Origin: Miltoncostaeales bacterium
Lineage (GTDB): Bacteria; Actinomycetota; Thermoleophilia; Miltoncostaeales; Miltoncostaeaceae
NCBI GenBank assembly: GCA_030833665.1
Contig: JAURGT010000009.1
Span: 1-55,437 of the forward strand
Length of the DNA stretch: 55,437 nucleotides
Direction: 5' to 3'
Shown here: one piece after another, positions 1 through 7,052 of the stretch
Numbering within the stretch: the first letter of the stretch is position 1
Layout of the letters: each line of letters begins with the position of its first letter
Notes under the pieces: model-generated
Seen by the model: only the letters and a program-made list of their open reading frames with translations
Told to the model about the DNA's origin: nothing
Database searches by the model: none
Translations under genes and position numbers: made by a program

Positions 1-278
1 CGCGCACCGCCGTGGAGATCCGCAACCAGGTGCGCGCGCTCTCGCCGCACATCGGGGCCACGCTCGGCATCGACGGCCAGCAGTTCAAGATCTGGAGCGT
101 GAAGCCCACAAATGCCGCGGCGGTCCCCGGGCTCGTGCGCGATTCCGGGCGCTTGGTGCTGGGCACGGCGTCCGGCGGCCTGGAGATCGTGGAGCTGCAG
201 CCCCCGGGCAAGGCCCGCATGCACGCCGACGCCTTCCTGAGGGGGTATCGCGGTGAGCTCGCGCTCACGTCCGCGTAA
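1..278 (+). CDS. fmt: Methionyl-tRNA formyltransferase, C-terminal part (5' end outside window)
   Basis: The open frame enters from the left edge and ends at TAA 276-278. The roughly 90 visible residues match the C-terminal OB-like domain of Fmt: RALSPHIGA near the left edge and the conserved end LQPPGKARMHADAFLRGYRG. Fmt formylates Met-tRNAi for translation initiation, and this domain binds the tRNA; the catalytic Rossmann domain is outside the window. The next gene, rsmB, begins 26 bp before this stop, in the common fmt-rsmB order. A GTG at position 12 is internal to the gene and is not its start. Confidence 0.9.
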   Translation, partial: RTAVEIRNQVRALSPHIGATLGIDGQQFKIWSVKPTNAAAVPGLVRDSGRLVLGTASGGLEIVELQPPGKARMHADAFLRGYRGELALTSA

Positions 279-1602
279 CCCGCGCGAGCAGCGCGCGCAG
301 GCATCGCCCGCCCGGCGCATCGCGCTCGGCGTGCTGCGTCGCGTGGATGAGGGGGCCTACGCCGACCGCGCCCTCACGGCCGAGTGCGCCCGCGCGCGGG
401 TGGACCCGCGCGATCGCCAGCAGGCCCAGCGCCTGGCCTACGGGGCGGTGCAGATGCGCCGCCTGCTCGACTGGCTCATCGATGGCGTGGCCGAGAAGCC
501 CGATCGCATCGAGCCCGGGGTGCGTGACGTGCTGCGCCTCGGCGCCTACGAGATCATCTCGTCCGACGGCACGCCGGATTTCGCCGCCGTGAACGAGGCG
601 GCCACGCTCGCCCGGTCGCTGCCCGGGCCCCGTGGCAAGGGATCTGCCCGCGCGGGCCTCGTGAATGCCATCCTGCGGCGAATCGCCGCTGAGGGGCCGC
701 AGCGCATCGCCGGCATCGACCCGTCTGACATCGCGCTCCGCCACTCGTTCCCCGACTGGATCGCCCGCGGGCTCGTCGACTCCCTGGGGACCGCCGACGC
801 CGAGGCGGTGATGGCTGCGGCCAACATGGCGCCCGAGTCGGCCGTGCGGTGGAACACCCTTCGCGGCCCGCGCGAGCAGGTGGAGGAGGAGCTGCCGCCG
901 TGGCGGCCCGATCCGATGCTCCCCGAGGCCATGGTGCTGGAGCAGCCGTTCGCCCTCGAGCATTCGTCGGCGTGGGCCGAGGGGCGCGTGATGGCCCAGA
1001 GCCGCGCATCGATGATCCCCGCCCGCGTGCTGATGCCATTGCCGGGCGAGCGCGTGCTCGACCTGTGCGCCGCCCCGGGGGCCAAGGCCACGCAACTCGC
1101 CGCGCTGGCGGAGGGGAAGGCCGAGATCGTGGCGGTGGAGCTGCACCCGGCCCGGGCCCGAGCGCTGCGCGAGACCGCCGAGCGCATGGGGGCCCCGATG
1201 ACCGTGATCGACGGTGATGGGCGCGAGGTGGAGATCCCCGGCGGTCCGTTCGACGCCGTGATGGTGGATGCCCCGTGCACCGGCACCGGGGTGCTGGCCT
1301 CACGGCCCGACGCCCGGTGGCGCCGGCGCGAGGAGGCCCTTCCGCCGCTCGTGGAGATCCAGCAGGGCCTGTTGGCGCGCGCGCTCGAGCTCGTGCGCCC
1401 AGGCGGACGCGTCGTCTACTCCACGTGCAGCCTGCTCCGGGCCGAGGACGAGGACGTCGTGCGGGCCTCGGGGGCCCGGGTGGACGACCTGTCCGGGGAG
1501 TTCCCGGCAATGGCGTCGCCCGACCTTCCGGGCACGCTTCGCCTGCTGCCGCACGTGCACGGCACGGACGGATTCTTCGTGGCGAGGCTGCGGGGCCGAT
1601 AA
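253..1602 (+). CDS. rsmB: 16S rRNA (cytosine-967-C5)-methyltransferase RsmB
   Basis: A 449-residue protein with a NusB-like RNA-binding domain (about residues 20-150) followed by a Nol1/Nop2/Sun methyltransferase domain. The SAM-binding motif VLDLCAAPGAK lies near residue 268. Motif IV, DAPCTGTG, is near 340, and motif VI, STCS, near 390 carries the cysteine that attacks C5 in this family. RsmB methylates C967 of 16S rRNA with S-adenosylmethionine. The GTG at 253 overlaps the end of fmt by 26 bp, which suggests translational coupling. Length is normal for the family. Confidence 0.95.
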   Translation: MSSRSRPRNPREQRAQASPARRIALGVLRRVDEGAYADRALTAECARARVDPRDRQQAQRLAYGAVQMRRLLDWLIDGVAEKPDRIEPGVRDVLRLGAYEIISSDGTPDFAAVNEAATLARSLPGPRGKGSARAGLVNAILRRIAAEGPQRIAGIDPSDIALRHSFPDWIARGLVDSLGTADAEAVMAAANMAPESAVRWNTLRGPREQVEEELPPWRPDPMLPEAMVLEQPFALEHSSAWAEGRVMAQSRASMIPARVLMPLPGERVLDLCAAPGAKATQLAALAEGKAEIVAVELHPARARALRETAERMGAPMTVIDGDGREVEIPGGPFDAVMVDAPCTGTGVLASRPDARWRRREEALPPLVEIQQGLLARALELVRPGGRVVYSTCSLLRAEDEDVVRASGARVDDLSGEFPAMASPDLPGTLRLLPHVHGTDGFFVARLRGR

Positions 1603-1605
1603 CCT
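1600..1605 (+). promoter_or_regulatory. -10 box of rpe (leaderless type)
   Basis: TAACCT lies 7 nt before the rpe ATG at 1613 and overlaps the last codon of rsmB. No Shine-Dalgarno sequence fits in the gap, so a transcript from this box would start at or next to the ATG. Confidence 0.55.
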
Positions 1606-1612
1606 GCCGCCG

Positions 1613-2287
1613 ATGCCCGAGCTGCCCGCCACTCCCGCGGTGTGCCCCTCGCTGATGTCCGCAGACCCCCTGCGGCTCGGCGAGCAGGTGTCCGCGCTGC
1701 TCGACGCCGGCGCCCGGGTGTTCCACGTGGACGTGATGGACGGCCGGTTCGTGCCCAACCTCATGCTCGGCACCGAGACCACCCGCGGCGTCGCCGCGCT
1801 CGCCCGCCCGCGCGGCGGCCTGGTGGACGTGCACCTCATGGTGGAGGGCCCCCGCGAGGCCATCGGCTGGTACGCGCCGCACGCCGACATGATCAGCGTG
1901 CACGTGGAGGCCGACCCGCACCCGCACCAGCTTCTCTCCGAGATCCGCGAGGCCGGCTGCCTCGCCGGCCTCGCCATCAATCCGGGCACCCCGGTGGAGA
2001 TGGTGCTCCCACTCGTGGAGCGGCTCGACTACGTCAACTGCATGGGCGTGAACCCCGGCTTCAGCGGCCAGTCGTTCATCCCCGAGACCCTCGGGCGGCT
2101 CGGCGTCCTGCGCGACCTCCTGCCGCCGCGCGTGGCGGTACAGGTGGACGGTGGCATCGGCCCGGCGAACATCGCCGACGCCCGCGCCTTCGGCGCCGAC
2201 CTCCTGGTGTCGGCATCGGCGATCTTCGGGGCGGATGACCCCGTGGCCTCCTACGCCGACCTGGCGGAGCGGGTCGCATCGGCGTGA
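1613..2287 (+). CDS. rpe: Ribulose-phosphate 3-epimerase
   Basis: A 224-residue TIM-barrel protein that interconverts ribulose-5-phosphate and xylulose-5-phosphate in the pentose phosphate pathway. Family motifs are present: PSLMSAD near the N-terminus, HVDVMDGRFVPN with metal-binding His and Asp, VHLMV, MGVNPGFSGQ and the second catalytic Asp in VQVDGGI. I chose ATG 1613 because homology begins directly after it and a TAACCT -10 box sits 7 nt upstream. The stop overlaps the ribD start. Rpe next to riboflavin genes is common in Actinomycetota and supplies ribulose-5-phosphate, the RibB substrate. Confidence 0.95.
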   Translation: MPELPATPAVCPSLMSADPLRLGEQVSALLDAGARVFHVDVMDGRFVPNLMLGTETTRGVAALARPRGGLVDVHLMVEGPREAIGWYAPHADMISVHVEADPHPHQLLSEIREAGCLAGLAINPGTPVEMVLPLVERLDYVNCMGVNPGFSGQSFIPETLGRLGVLRDLLPPRVAVQVDGGIGPANIADARAFGADLLVSASAIFGADDPVASYADLAERVASA

Positions 2288-3429
2288 GCCCTCCCGGGCG
2301 CCCCAGCGCGAGCGAGCGCACCCATCTCATCCGCGCCTGCGAGCTCGCGGAGCGCGGTCGCGGCCACGTGAGCCCGAATCCCGCGGTGGGCGCGGTGATC
2401 ATGCAGGGCGATGCGGTGGTGGGGGAGGGCTGGCACGACGGCCCGGGTCTGGCGCATGCCGAGCCCGTGGCCATCGCGGCGGCGGGTGCCGCCACGCAGG
2501 GCGCCACGCTGGTCTGCACCCTCGAGCCCTGCAGCCACACCGGCCGCACGGGGCCGTGCACGCAGGCGATCATCGACGCGGGCATCGCGCGCGTGGTGGT
2601 GGGCGCCCTCGACCCGCTGGAGCGCACCCGTGGCCAGGGCGTGCGGATCCTGCAGGACGCCGGCATCGAGGTGGCCGTGGCCGATGGCGACGACGCCGTT
2701 CGCGCCCGCGAGGCCGCGTCGGCATTCCTCACCTGGGCCGCCACCGGGCGCCCCGAGGTGCTGCTGAAGATGGCCGCGTCGCTGGATGGGCGCGTGGCCA
2801 CCCGCACGGGCAACACGCGGTGGATCTCCGGCCCGGAGGCCCGGACGCTGGTGCACCGGTGGCGCGCCGAGAGCGACGCCGTGGCCGTGGGCATCGGCAC
2901 GGCGGTTGCCGACGATCCCATGCTCACGGCGCGCGATGTCGGGGTGCCCGACGGCCGCGCGGCCCTGAGGGTGGTGCTCGACCCGCGCGCACGCCTGCCC
3001 CTCGAGAGCGCCCTGCTCTCGAGCCTCGACGAGGCCCCGGTGACCATCATCGCCGGATCTTCCGCCGATACGGGGCGCGTGGACGCCCTGCGCGCCGCGG
3101 GCGCCGAGGTCGACGTGACCGACGCCGATCATGGCGCGGGCTTCCTCGCGCAGGCCATGGACGCCCTGGGGCGCCGCGAGGTGCAGTCGGTGCTGGTGGA
3201 GGGCGGGCCCACCGTGGCCGGGGCCATGCTCGAGGCCGGCCTGGTGGACGTGCTCGCATGGGTGGTGGCGCCGATGGTGATCGGCGGGGATGGCGCGCCA
3301 ATGGCCGCACGCGGGCACGGCGCCGACCAGATCAGCGACGCCCCGCGCATCCGATCGCCGCGCGTGGAGCGCCTCGGCGATGATGTACTGGTGATGGGCC
3401 GGTTGCGGCCCGTTCCCGGGGAGGGCTGA
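2284..3429 (+). CDS. ribD: Bifunctional diaminohydroxyphosphoribosylaminopyrimidine deaminase / 5-amino-6-(5-phosphoribosylamino)uracil reductase
   Basis: A 381-residue fused enzyme that carries out the second and third steps of riboflavin synthesis. The N-terminal deaminase has the zinc site HAE (His58, Glu60) with Cys83 and Cys92 in EPCSHTGRTGPC. The reductase domain begins near residue 155 with LLKMAASLDGRVAT and includes VEGGPTVAG near the C-terminus. The GTG start at 2284 overlaps the rpe stop (GTGA), so translation is probably coupled. Length and domain order are normal. Confidence 0.95.
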   Translation: MSPPGRPSASERTHLIRACELAERGRGHVSPNPAVGAVIMQGDAVVGEGWHDGPGLAHAEPVAIAAAGAATQGATLVCTLEPCSHTGRTGPCTQAIIDAGIARVVVGALDPLERTRGQGVRILQDAGIEVAVADGDDAVRAREAASAFLTWAATGRPEVLLKMAASLDGRVATRTGNTRWISGPEARTLVHRWRAESDAVAVGIGTAVADDPMLTARDVGVPDGRAALRVVLDPRARLPLESALLSSLDEAPVTIIAGSSADTGRVDALRAAGAEVDVTDADHGAGFLAQAMDALGRREVQSVLVEGGPTVAGAMLEAGLVDVLAWVVAPMVIGGDGAPMAARGHGADQISDAPRIRSPRVERLGDDVLVMGRLRPVPGEG

Positions 3430-3433
3430 TCAG

Positions 3434-4045
3434 GTGTTCACGGGTCTCGTGGAGGAGATGGGCACGGTGCGCGAGCGCACCCCGAGCGCCGCGGGTGCCC
3501 GGCTGGCCATTGCCTGCGACGCCGTGCGCGACGGCCTGGCCATCGGCGACTCGGTGTCGGTGAACGGCGCATGCCTCACCGTGGTGGAGATGGGCGACGG
3601 CTGGTTCGCCGTGGACTGCGTGGAGGAGACCCTCCGACGCACCTCGGTGGGCGACCGCGAGGCCGGCGACCACGTGAACCTCGAGCGCGCGATGCGCGTG
3701 GGCGACCGCCTCGGCGGGCACATCGTGCAGGGGCATGTCGATGGCACCGGCACCGTGCGCGCCTTCACGTCGGAGGGCGACGGCATGCTCATGTCGGTGG
3801 GCGCGCCGGACGAGGTGCTTCGCTACGTGGTGGAGAAGGGCAGCATCACCGTGGACGGCGTGAGCCTCACCGTCGCGTCGCGCGAGCCGGATGGCTTCAC
3901 CATTGCGCTGATCCCCCACACCATGCAGATGACCACCCTCAACCCCGACGCGGTCGGCCGCAGGGTGAACCTCGAGGCCGATGTGGTGGCAAAGTACGTG
4001 GAGGCGCTCGCGCGCCCGCACGTCGACGGGGGAGGACCCTCCTGA
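3434..4045 (+). CDS. ribE: Riboflavin synthase, alpha subunit
   Basis: A 203-residue protein that dismutates two 6,7-dimethyl-8-ribityllumazine molecules to riboflavin. It begins with the family signature [10 protein letters not shown] and has the expected two similar lumazine-binding halves: [13 protein letters not shown] in the first and [12 protein letters not shown] in the second, with [10 protein letters not shown] at the start of repeat two. The GTG start lies 4 nt after the ribD stop. The TGA at 4043-4045 overlaps the probable CTG start of ribBA. Confidence 0.95.
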   Translation: MFTGLVEEMGTVRERTPSAAGARLAIACDAVRDGLAIGDSVSVNGACLTVVEMGDGWFAVDCVEETLRRTSVGDREAGDHVNLERAMRVGDRLGGHIVQGHVDGTGTVRAFTSEGDGMLMSVGAPDEVLRYVVEKGSITVDGVSLTVASREPDGFTIALIPHTMQMTTLNPDAVGRRVNLEADVVAKYVEALARPHVDGGGPS

Positions 4046-5286
4046 GCACCCAGACCACGCCGTTCTCCTCCATCGAGGAGGCCATCGAGGACATCCGCGC
4101 CGGCCGCATGGTCGTGGTGGTCGACTCCGAGGACCGCGAGAACGAGGGCGATCTCGTGATCGCAGGGCAGTTCGCCACGCCCGACGCGGTGAACTTCATG
4201 ATCACGCACGGCCGCGGGCTGGTGTGCCTGGCGCTCACCGAGGAGCGCTGCGAGCACCTGGGGCTCATGCAGCAGGTGAAGCGCAACGAGACCCCGCTGG
4301 GCACGGCCTTCACCGAGAGCATCGAGGCGCGCGAGGGCATCACCACCGGCATAAGCGCCCCGGACCGCTCGCGCACCATCATGGTGGCCATCGACCCCGA
4401 CTCCTCGGCCGGCGACCTGGTGAAGCCCGGCCACGTGTTCCCGCTGCGCGCGAAGGCCGGCGGGGTGCTGGAGCGCGCCGGCCACACGGAGGCGGCGGTC
4501 GACCTGGCGCGCATGGCCGGCCTCATCCCCGCGGGCGTGATCTGCGAGATCATGAAGGACGACGGCGAGATGGCCCGGGTGGACGACCTCATCGGCTACG
4601 CCCAGCAGCATGGGCTGAAGATGATCACCATCACCGACCTCATCGAGCACCGCCGCCGCACCGAGCGGCTCATCGAACGCGGGGCGGCCGTGCCGCTGCC
4701 TACCGAGTTCGGGGAGTTCACCGCGGTGGGCTACACGTCGCTGGTGGACGGGAAGCACCACATGGCGCTCGTGAAGGGAGAGGTCGCGGGCCAGCAGGAC
4801 GTGCTCGTGCGCGTGCACTCCGAGTGCATGACCGGCGACGTGTTCGGGTCGCTGCGCTGCGACTGCGGCGACCAGCTGCACGCCGCGCTTCGCATGATCG
4901 AGGCCCAGGGCGAGGGCGTGCTGCTGTACATCGCCCAGGAGGGTCGCGGCATCGGGCTCATCAACAAGCTGCGTGCCTACGAGCTGCAGGACGCTGGCCG
5001 TGACACCGTGGAGGCCAACCTCGAGCTGGGGTTCCCGGCCGACCTGCGCGACTACGGCATTGGTGCGCAGATCCTCGTGGACCTGGGCCTCAGCACCATC
5101 CGCCAGCTCACCAACAACCCCAAGAAGATCGTGGGCCTCGAGGGCTATGGGCTCAAGGTCGTCGAGCGCGTGCCGATCGAGGTGGAGCCGGGCGACCACA
5201 ACGCGCGCTACCTGCAGACCAAGCGCGACAAGATGGGGCACATGCTGCACCACAACGGGCTGGACCTCGAGGCCCCCGAGGGCTAG
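4042..5286 (+). CDS. ribBA: 3,4-dihydroxy-2-butanone-4-phosphate synthase / GTP cyclohydrolase II, probable CTG start
   Basis: A fused enzyme of about 414 residues that makes both precursors of the lumazine ring. The RibB half (about 1-200) shows [20 protein letters not shown] and [13 protein letters not shown]. The RibA half has the zinc cysteines in [19 protein letters not shown] and the EGRGIGL loop. Homology begins at [12 protein letters not shown], upstream of the first in-frame ATG (4108), and no ATG, GTG or TTG precedes it. The CTG at 4042 fits best: it overlaps the ribE stop as CTGA and follows GGGGGAGGA (4028-4036), a strong ribosome binding site. The CTG is inferred. Confidence 0.93.
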   Translation: MSTQTTPFSSIEEAIEDIRAGRMVVVVDSEDRENEGDLVIAGQFATPDAVNFMITHGRGLVCLALTEERCEHLGLMQQVKRNETPLGTAFTESIEAREGITTGISAPDRSRTIMVAIDPDSSAGDLVKPGHVFPLRAKAGGVLERAGHTEAAVDLARMAGLIPAGVICEIMKDDGEMARVDDLIGYAQQHGLKMITITDLIEHRRRTERLIERGAAVPLPTEFGEFTAVGYTSLVDGKHHMALVKGEVAGQQDVLVRVHSECMTGDVFGSLRCDCGDQLHAALRMIEAQGEGVLLYIAQEGRGIGLINKLRAYELQDAGRDTVEANLELGFPADLRDYGIGAQILVDLGLSTIRQLTNNPKKIVGLEGYGLKVVERVPIEVEPGDHNARYLQTKRDKMGHMLHHNGLDLEAPEG

Positions 5287-5324
5287 GGCCTCCTCGGCGC
5301 TGGGCTTGGTCCGTCGCGGCTGCG

Positions 5325-5339
5325 GCCCCCACCGGGGGC
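5325..5339 (+). terminator. Possible terminator hairpin after ribBA
   Basis: A perfect 6-bp GC stem (GCCCCC / GGGGGC) with an ACC loop lies 39 nt after the ribBA stop. A short T-rich patch (CCTTTAT) follows about 12 nt later rather than directly, so this is a weak intrinsic terminator candidate. Confidence 0.3.
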
Positions 5340-5589
5340 AGCACGCGGGCCTTTATCAAGACACTGCAGGGGGAAGACGATCACCCTCGACCGGAACGAC
5401 AGCCGACCGTCCGGGCCCGCAGATGGCCACCGTAGCCGCGTGGATCGCCCCGGATGGTCCGGGGGTGGTCGCTACCACCACGGCGCGTCGCGCGAGCCGG
5501 TCGGGCGCGAACCGGACCGTCGTCCCGGTCGCCCGGCACCCGGGCGGGGAACGCCGCGTGCCCGTCGGACTGGTTTCGGGTTGCAGCGG

Positions 5590-5595
5590 TAGTGT
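5590..5595 (+). promoter_or_regulatory. Possible -10 box of the beta-propeller gene
   Basis: TAGTGT fits the TANNNT pattern seen elsewhere in the window. It would give a leader of about 25 nt that contains GGAGAAAGGG before the GTG at 5626. No clear -35 element is visible. Confidence 0.35.
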
Positions 5596-5625
5596 TTCCC
5601 GGACATAGCGGAGAAAGGGCTTCCC

Positions 5626-6939
5626 GTGAATCGTCGCTCCATTGTCTCGGCCGCTGCAACGGTCGGCGTCATCGCCGCAGCCGTGGCGGTTGCCGGCCCC
5701 GCGTCGGCAGGGCTCCTCGCCGGCAACTGCACCACGGCTCAGGCGGGCAACGCCTCCGTGCAGGCGTTCGGCATCCCGAACCTCGGCAGTAACCCGTTCC
5801 TCATCACCTCCCGCGGCACCGGTGCCGCGGGGTCGCTGGTGTTCAGCGCCCGCGGCGGCAACAGCGTGCAGTCGTACACGCCCGCGACGAACGCCTTCTC
5901 GGTGCTGGCCTCCACCAACGTTCAGGCGCCGCAGGGCGTCGCCGTGGCGTCTGACGGCTCGGTGTGGTTCACCAACTCCGGCCCCAACACGATCGGCAAG
6001 ATCGAGCCGAGCGGGGCCGTCACCAGCTTCGCGATCCCCACTGCCGGTAGCAATCCGTGGGGGATCGTGCAGGGTCCCGACGGGAACATGTGGTTCACCG
6101 AGTACAACACCGGGAAGATCGGCCGCATCACGATGGCCGGCGTGATCACCGAGTACACGCAGCCGATCTCCACGCCGCTGCAGATCACCGTGGGCCCCGA
6201 CGGGCGCATGTGGTTCAGCGCGTTCCAGGGCAGTCAGATCGGGGCCATCGACACCAACGGCAACTGGCAGGTGTATGCCCTGCCCAAGGCCGGCACGAGC
6301 CTCAACGGCATCGGCACCGGCTCCGATGGCAACGTCTGGTTCCTGGACGCCCAGTACGGCAACCCGGGCGTGGGCATGATCTCCGCCACGGGCCAATCCA
6401 TCACGTATCCCATCGGCATGGCCAACGCCCAGCCCGCCCAGATCGCTGCCGGGCCGGCGGGCGGCAACGCCCAGTGGTTCACGCAGGGCAACGGCAACAT
6501 CGGCAAGGTCACCACTTCCGGCGTGGTCACCTCGTATCCCGCCACCAGTTCGCAGGCCAACCCCAACGGCATCGTCACGGGGCCCGACGGCAATCTGTGG
6601 TTCACCGAGGCGGGCTGCGGGGCGCTGGGAACCATCGACACGTCGCCCTCGGTCTACGGCGTGATGACGGCACGCCCGTCCACGGCGAGGCGCGGCAAGA
6701 CCTACACGGTGAAGGTGAAGATGAGCGCCAAGGGCAAGGTGAGCCTCGGCATCATCGGCAACGGCAAGCGCCGCACGCTGCTCAACACCACGGGCAAGAA
6801 GGGCGTCACCACCATAAGGATGACGATCCCGTCGAATCTGCAGTCGTCCTTCCGCGGAAAGGTGACCCTGGTGCTCAACGCGGCCCCGGGCAAGTCGGCC
6901 AACAAGGCCGCGCAGACCGCGCCGATCACGATCAGGTGA
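5626..6939 (+). CDS. Secreted beta-propeller protein, virginiamycin B lyase (Vgb)-like
   Basis: A 437-residue exported protein. The N-terminus has a two-Arg n-region, a hydrophobic core and an AXA cleavage site (GPASA, about residue 28). The body is built from repeated blade motifs such as GPDGNMWFTE followed by GKIGRI, which are typical of Vgb/SMP-30-like propellers. The last 100 residues form a different, Lys-rich beta domain containing YTVKVKMSAKGKVSLGI. Vgb linearises streptogramin B antibiotics, but most proteins with these repeats are not proven lyases; I infer only a secreted propeller of unknown ligand. A perfect inverted repeat follows the stop. Confidence 0.8.
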   Translation: MNRRSIVSAAATVGVIAAAVAVAGPASAGLLAGNCTTAQAGNASVQAFGIPNLGSNPFLITSRGTGAAGSLVFSARGGNSVQSYTPATNAFSVLASTNVQAPQGVAVASDGSVWFTNSGPNTIGKIEPSGAVTSFAIPTAGSNPWGIVQGPDGNMWFTEYNTGKIGRITMAGVITEYTQPISTPLQITVGPDGRMWFSAFQGSQIGAIDTNGNWQVYALPKAGTSLNGIGTGSDGNVWFLDAQYGNPGVGMISATGQSITYPIGMANAQPAQIAAGPAGGNAQWFTQGNGNIGKVTTSGVVTSYPATSSQANPNGIVTGPDGNLWFTEAGCGALGTIDTSPSVYGVMTARPSTARRGKTYTVKVKMSAKGKVSLGIIGNGKRRTLLNTTGKKGVTTIRMTIPSNLQSSFRGKVTLVLNAAPGKSANKAAQTAPITIR

Positions 6940-6963
6940 GGGCCCGTGCGGGCTGAGTGATCC

Positions 6964-7013
6964 GCGCCACCGCGCCGTCCGCAGTCACTGCGATTGCGGC
7001 GGCGCGGTGGCGC
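6964..7013 (+). terminator. Large perfect inverted repeat, probable terminator
   Basis: Two 14-bp arms (GCGCCACCGCGCCG at 6964-6977 and its exact complement at 7000-7013) enclose 22 nt. The repeat begins 24 nt after the stop of the propeller gene and ends 26 nt before the promoter of the next gene. The position fits a terminator. There is no T-run, as is usual for intrinsic-like terminators in high-GC Actinomycetota. Confidence 0.6.
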
Positions 7014-7039
7014 GACAGCAGCGGAACGGGGTCACGCCC

Positions 7040-7045
7040 TATCCT
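7040..7045 (+). promoter_or_regulatory. -10 box of the MASE1-EamA gene (leaderless type)
   Basis: TATCCT lies 7 nt before ATG 7053. It supports that start over the in-frame ATG at 6957, which is upstream of the terminator hairpin. Confidence 0.5.
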
Positions 7046-7052
7046 GCCCGCG

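Larger units (their letters stand above)
5287..5625. other. Structured intergenic region between ribBA and the beta-propeller gene
   Basis: This 339-bp stretch has no supportable gene. It holds several short perfect inverted repeats: GCCCCC/GGGGGC at 5325-5339, CCCCGGA/TCCGGGG around a TGG loop at 5448-5464, and GGTGGT/ACCACC around CGCT at 5464-5479. The last two are adjacent and share a base. A probable -10 box (5590-5595) lies near the right end. I looked for the conserved FMN riboswitch sequence, because of the rib genes, and did not find it. Part is probably a terminator for ribBA and part the leader of the next gene. Confidence 0.5.

Noticed and set aside
3823-5253. Minus-strand open frame opposite ribBA, rich in His, Leu and Val
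   Set aside because: It mirrors the third-position GC bias of ribBA and has no motif; ribBA is certain.
5287-5625. FMN riboswitch upstream or downstream of the rib genes
   Set aside because: The conserved RFN segments are not present, and the region follows rather than precedes the main rib genes. No such element was found before ribD either, since ribD overlaps rpe.
5626-6939. Streptogramin B resistance (true Vgb lyase)
   Set aside because: Only the blade repeats match. The protein is secreted and has an extra C-terminal domain, and the lyase active-site residues could not be confirmed.
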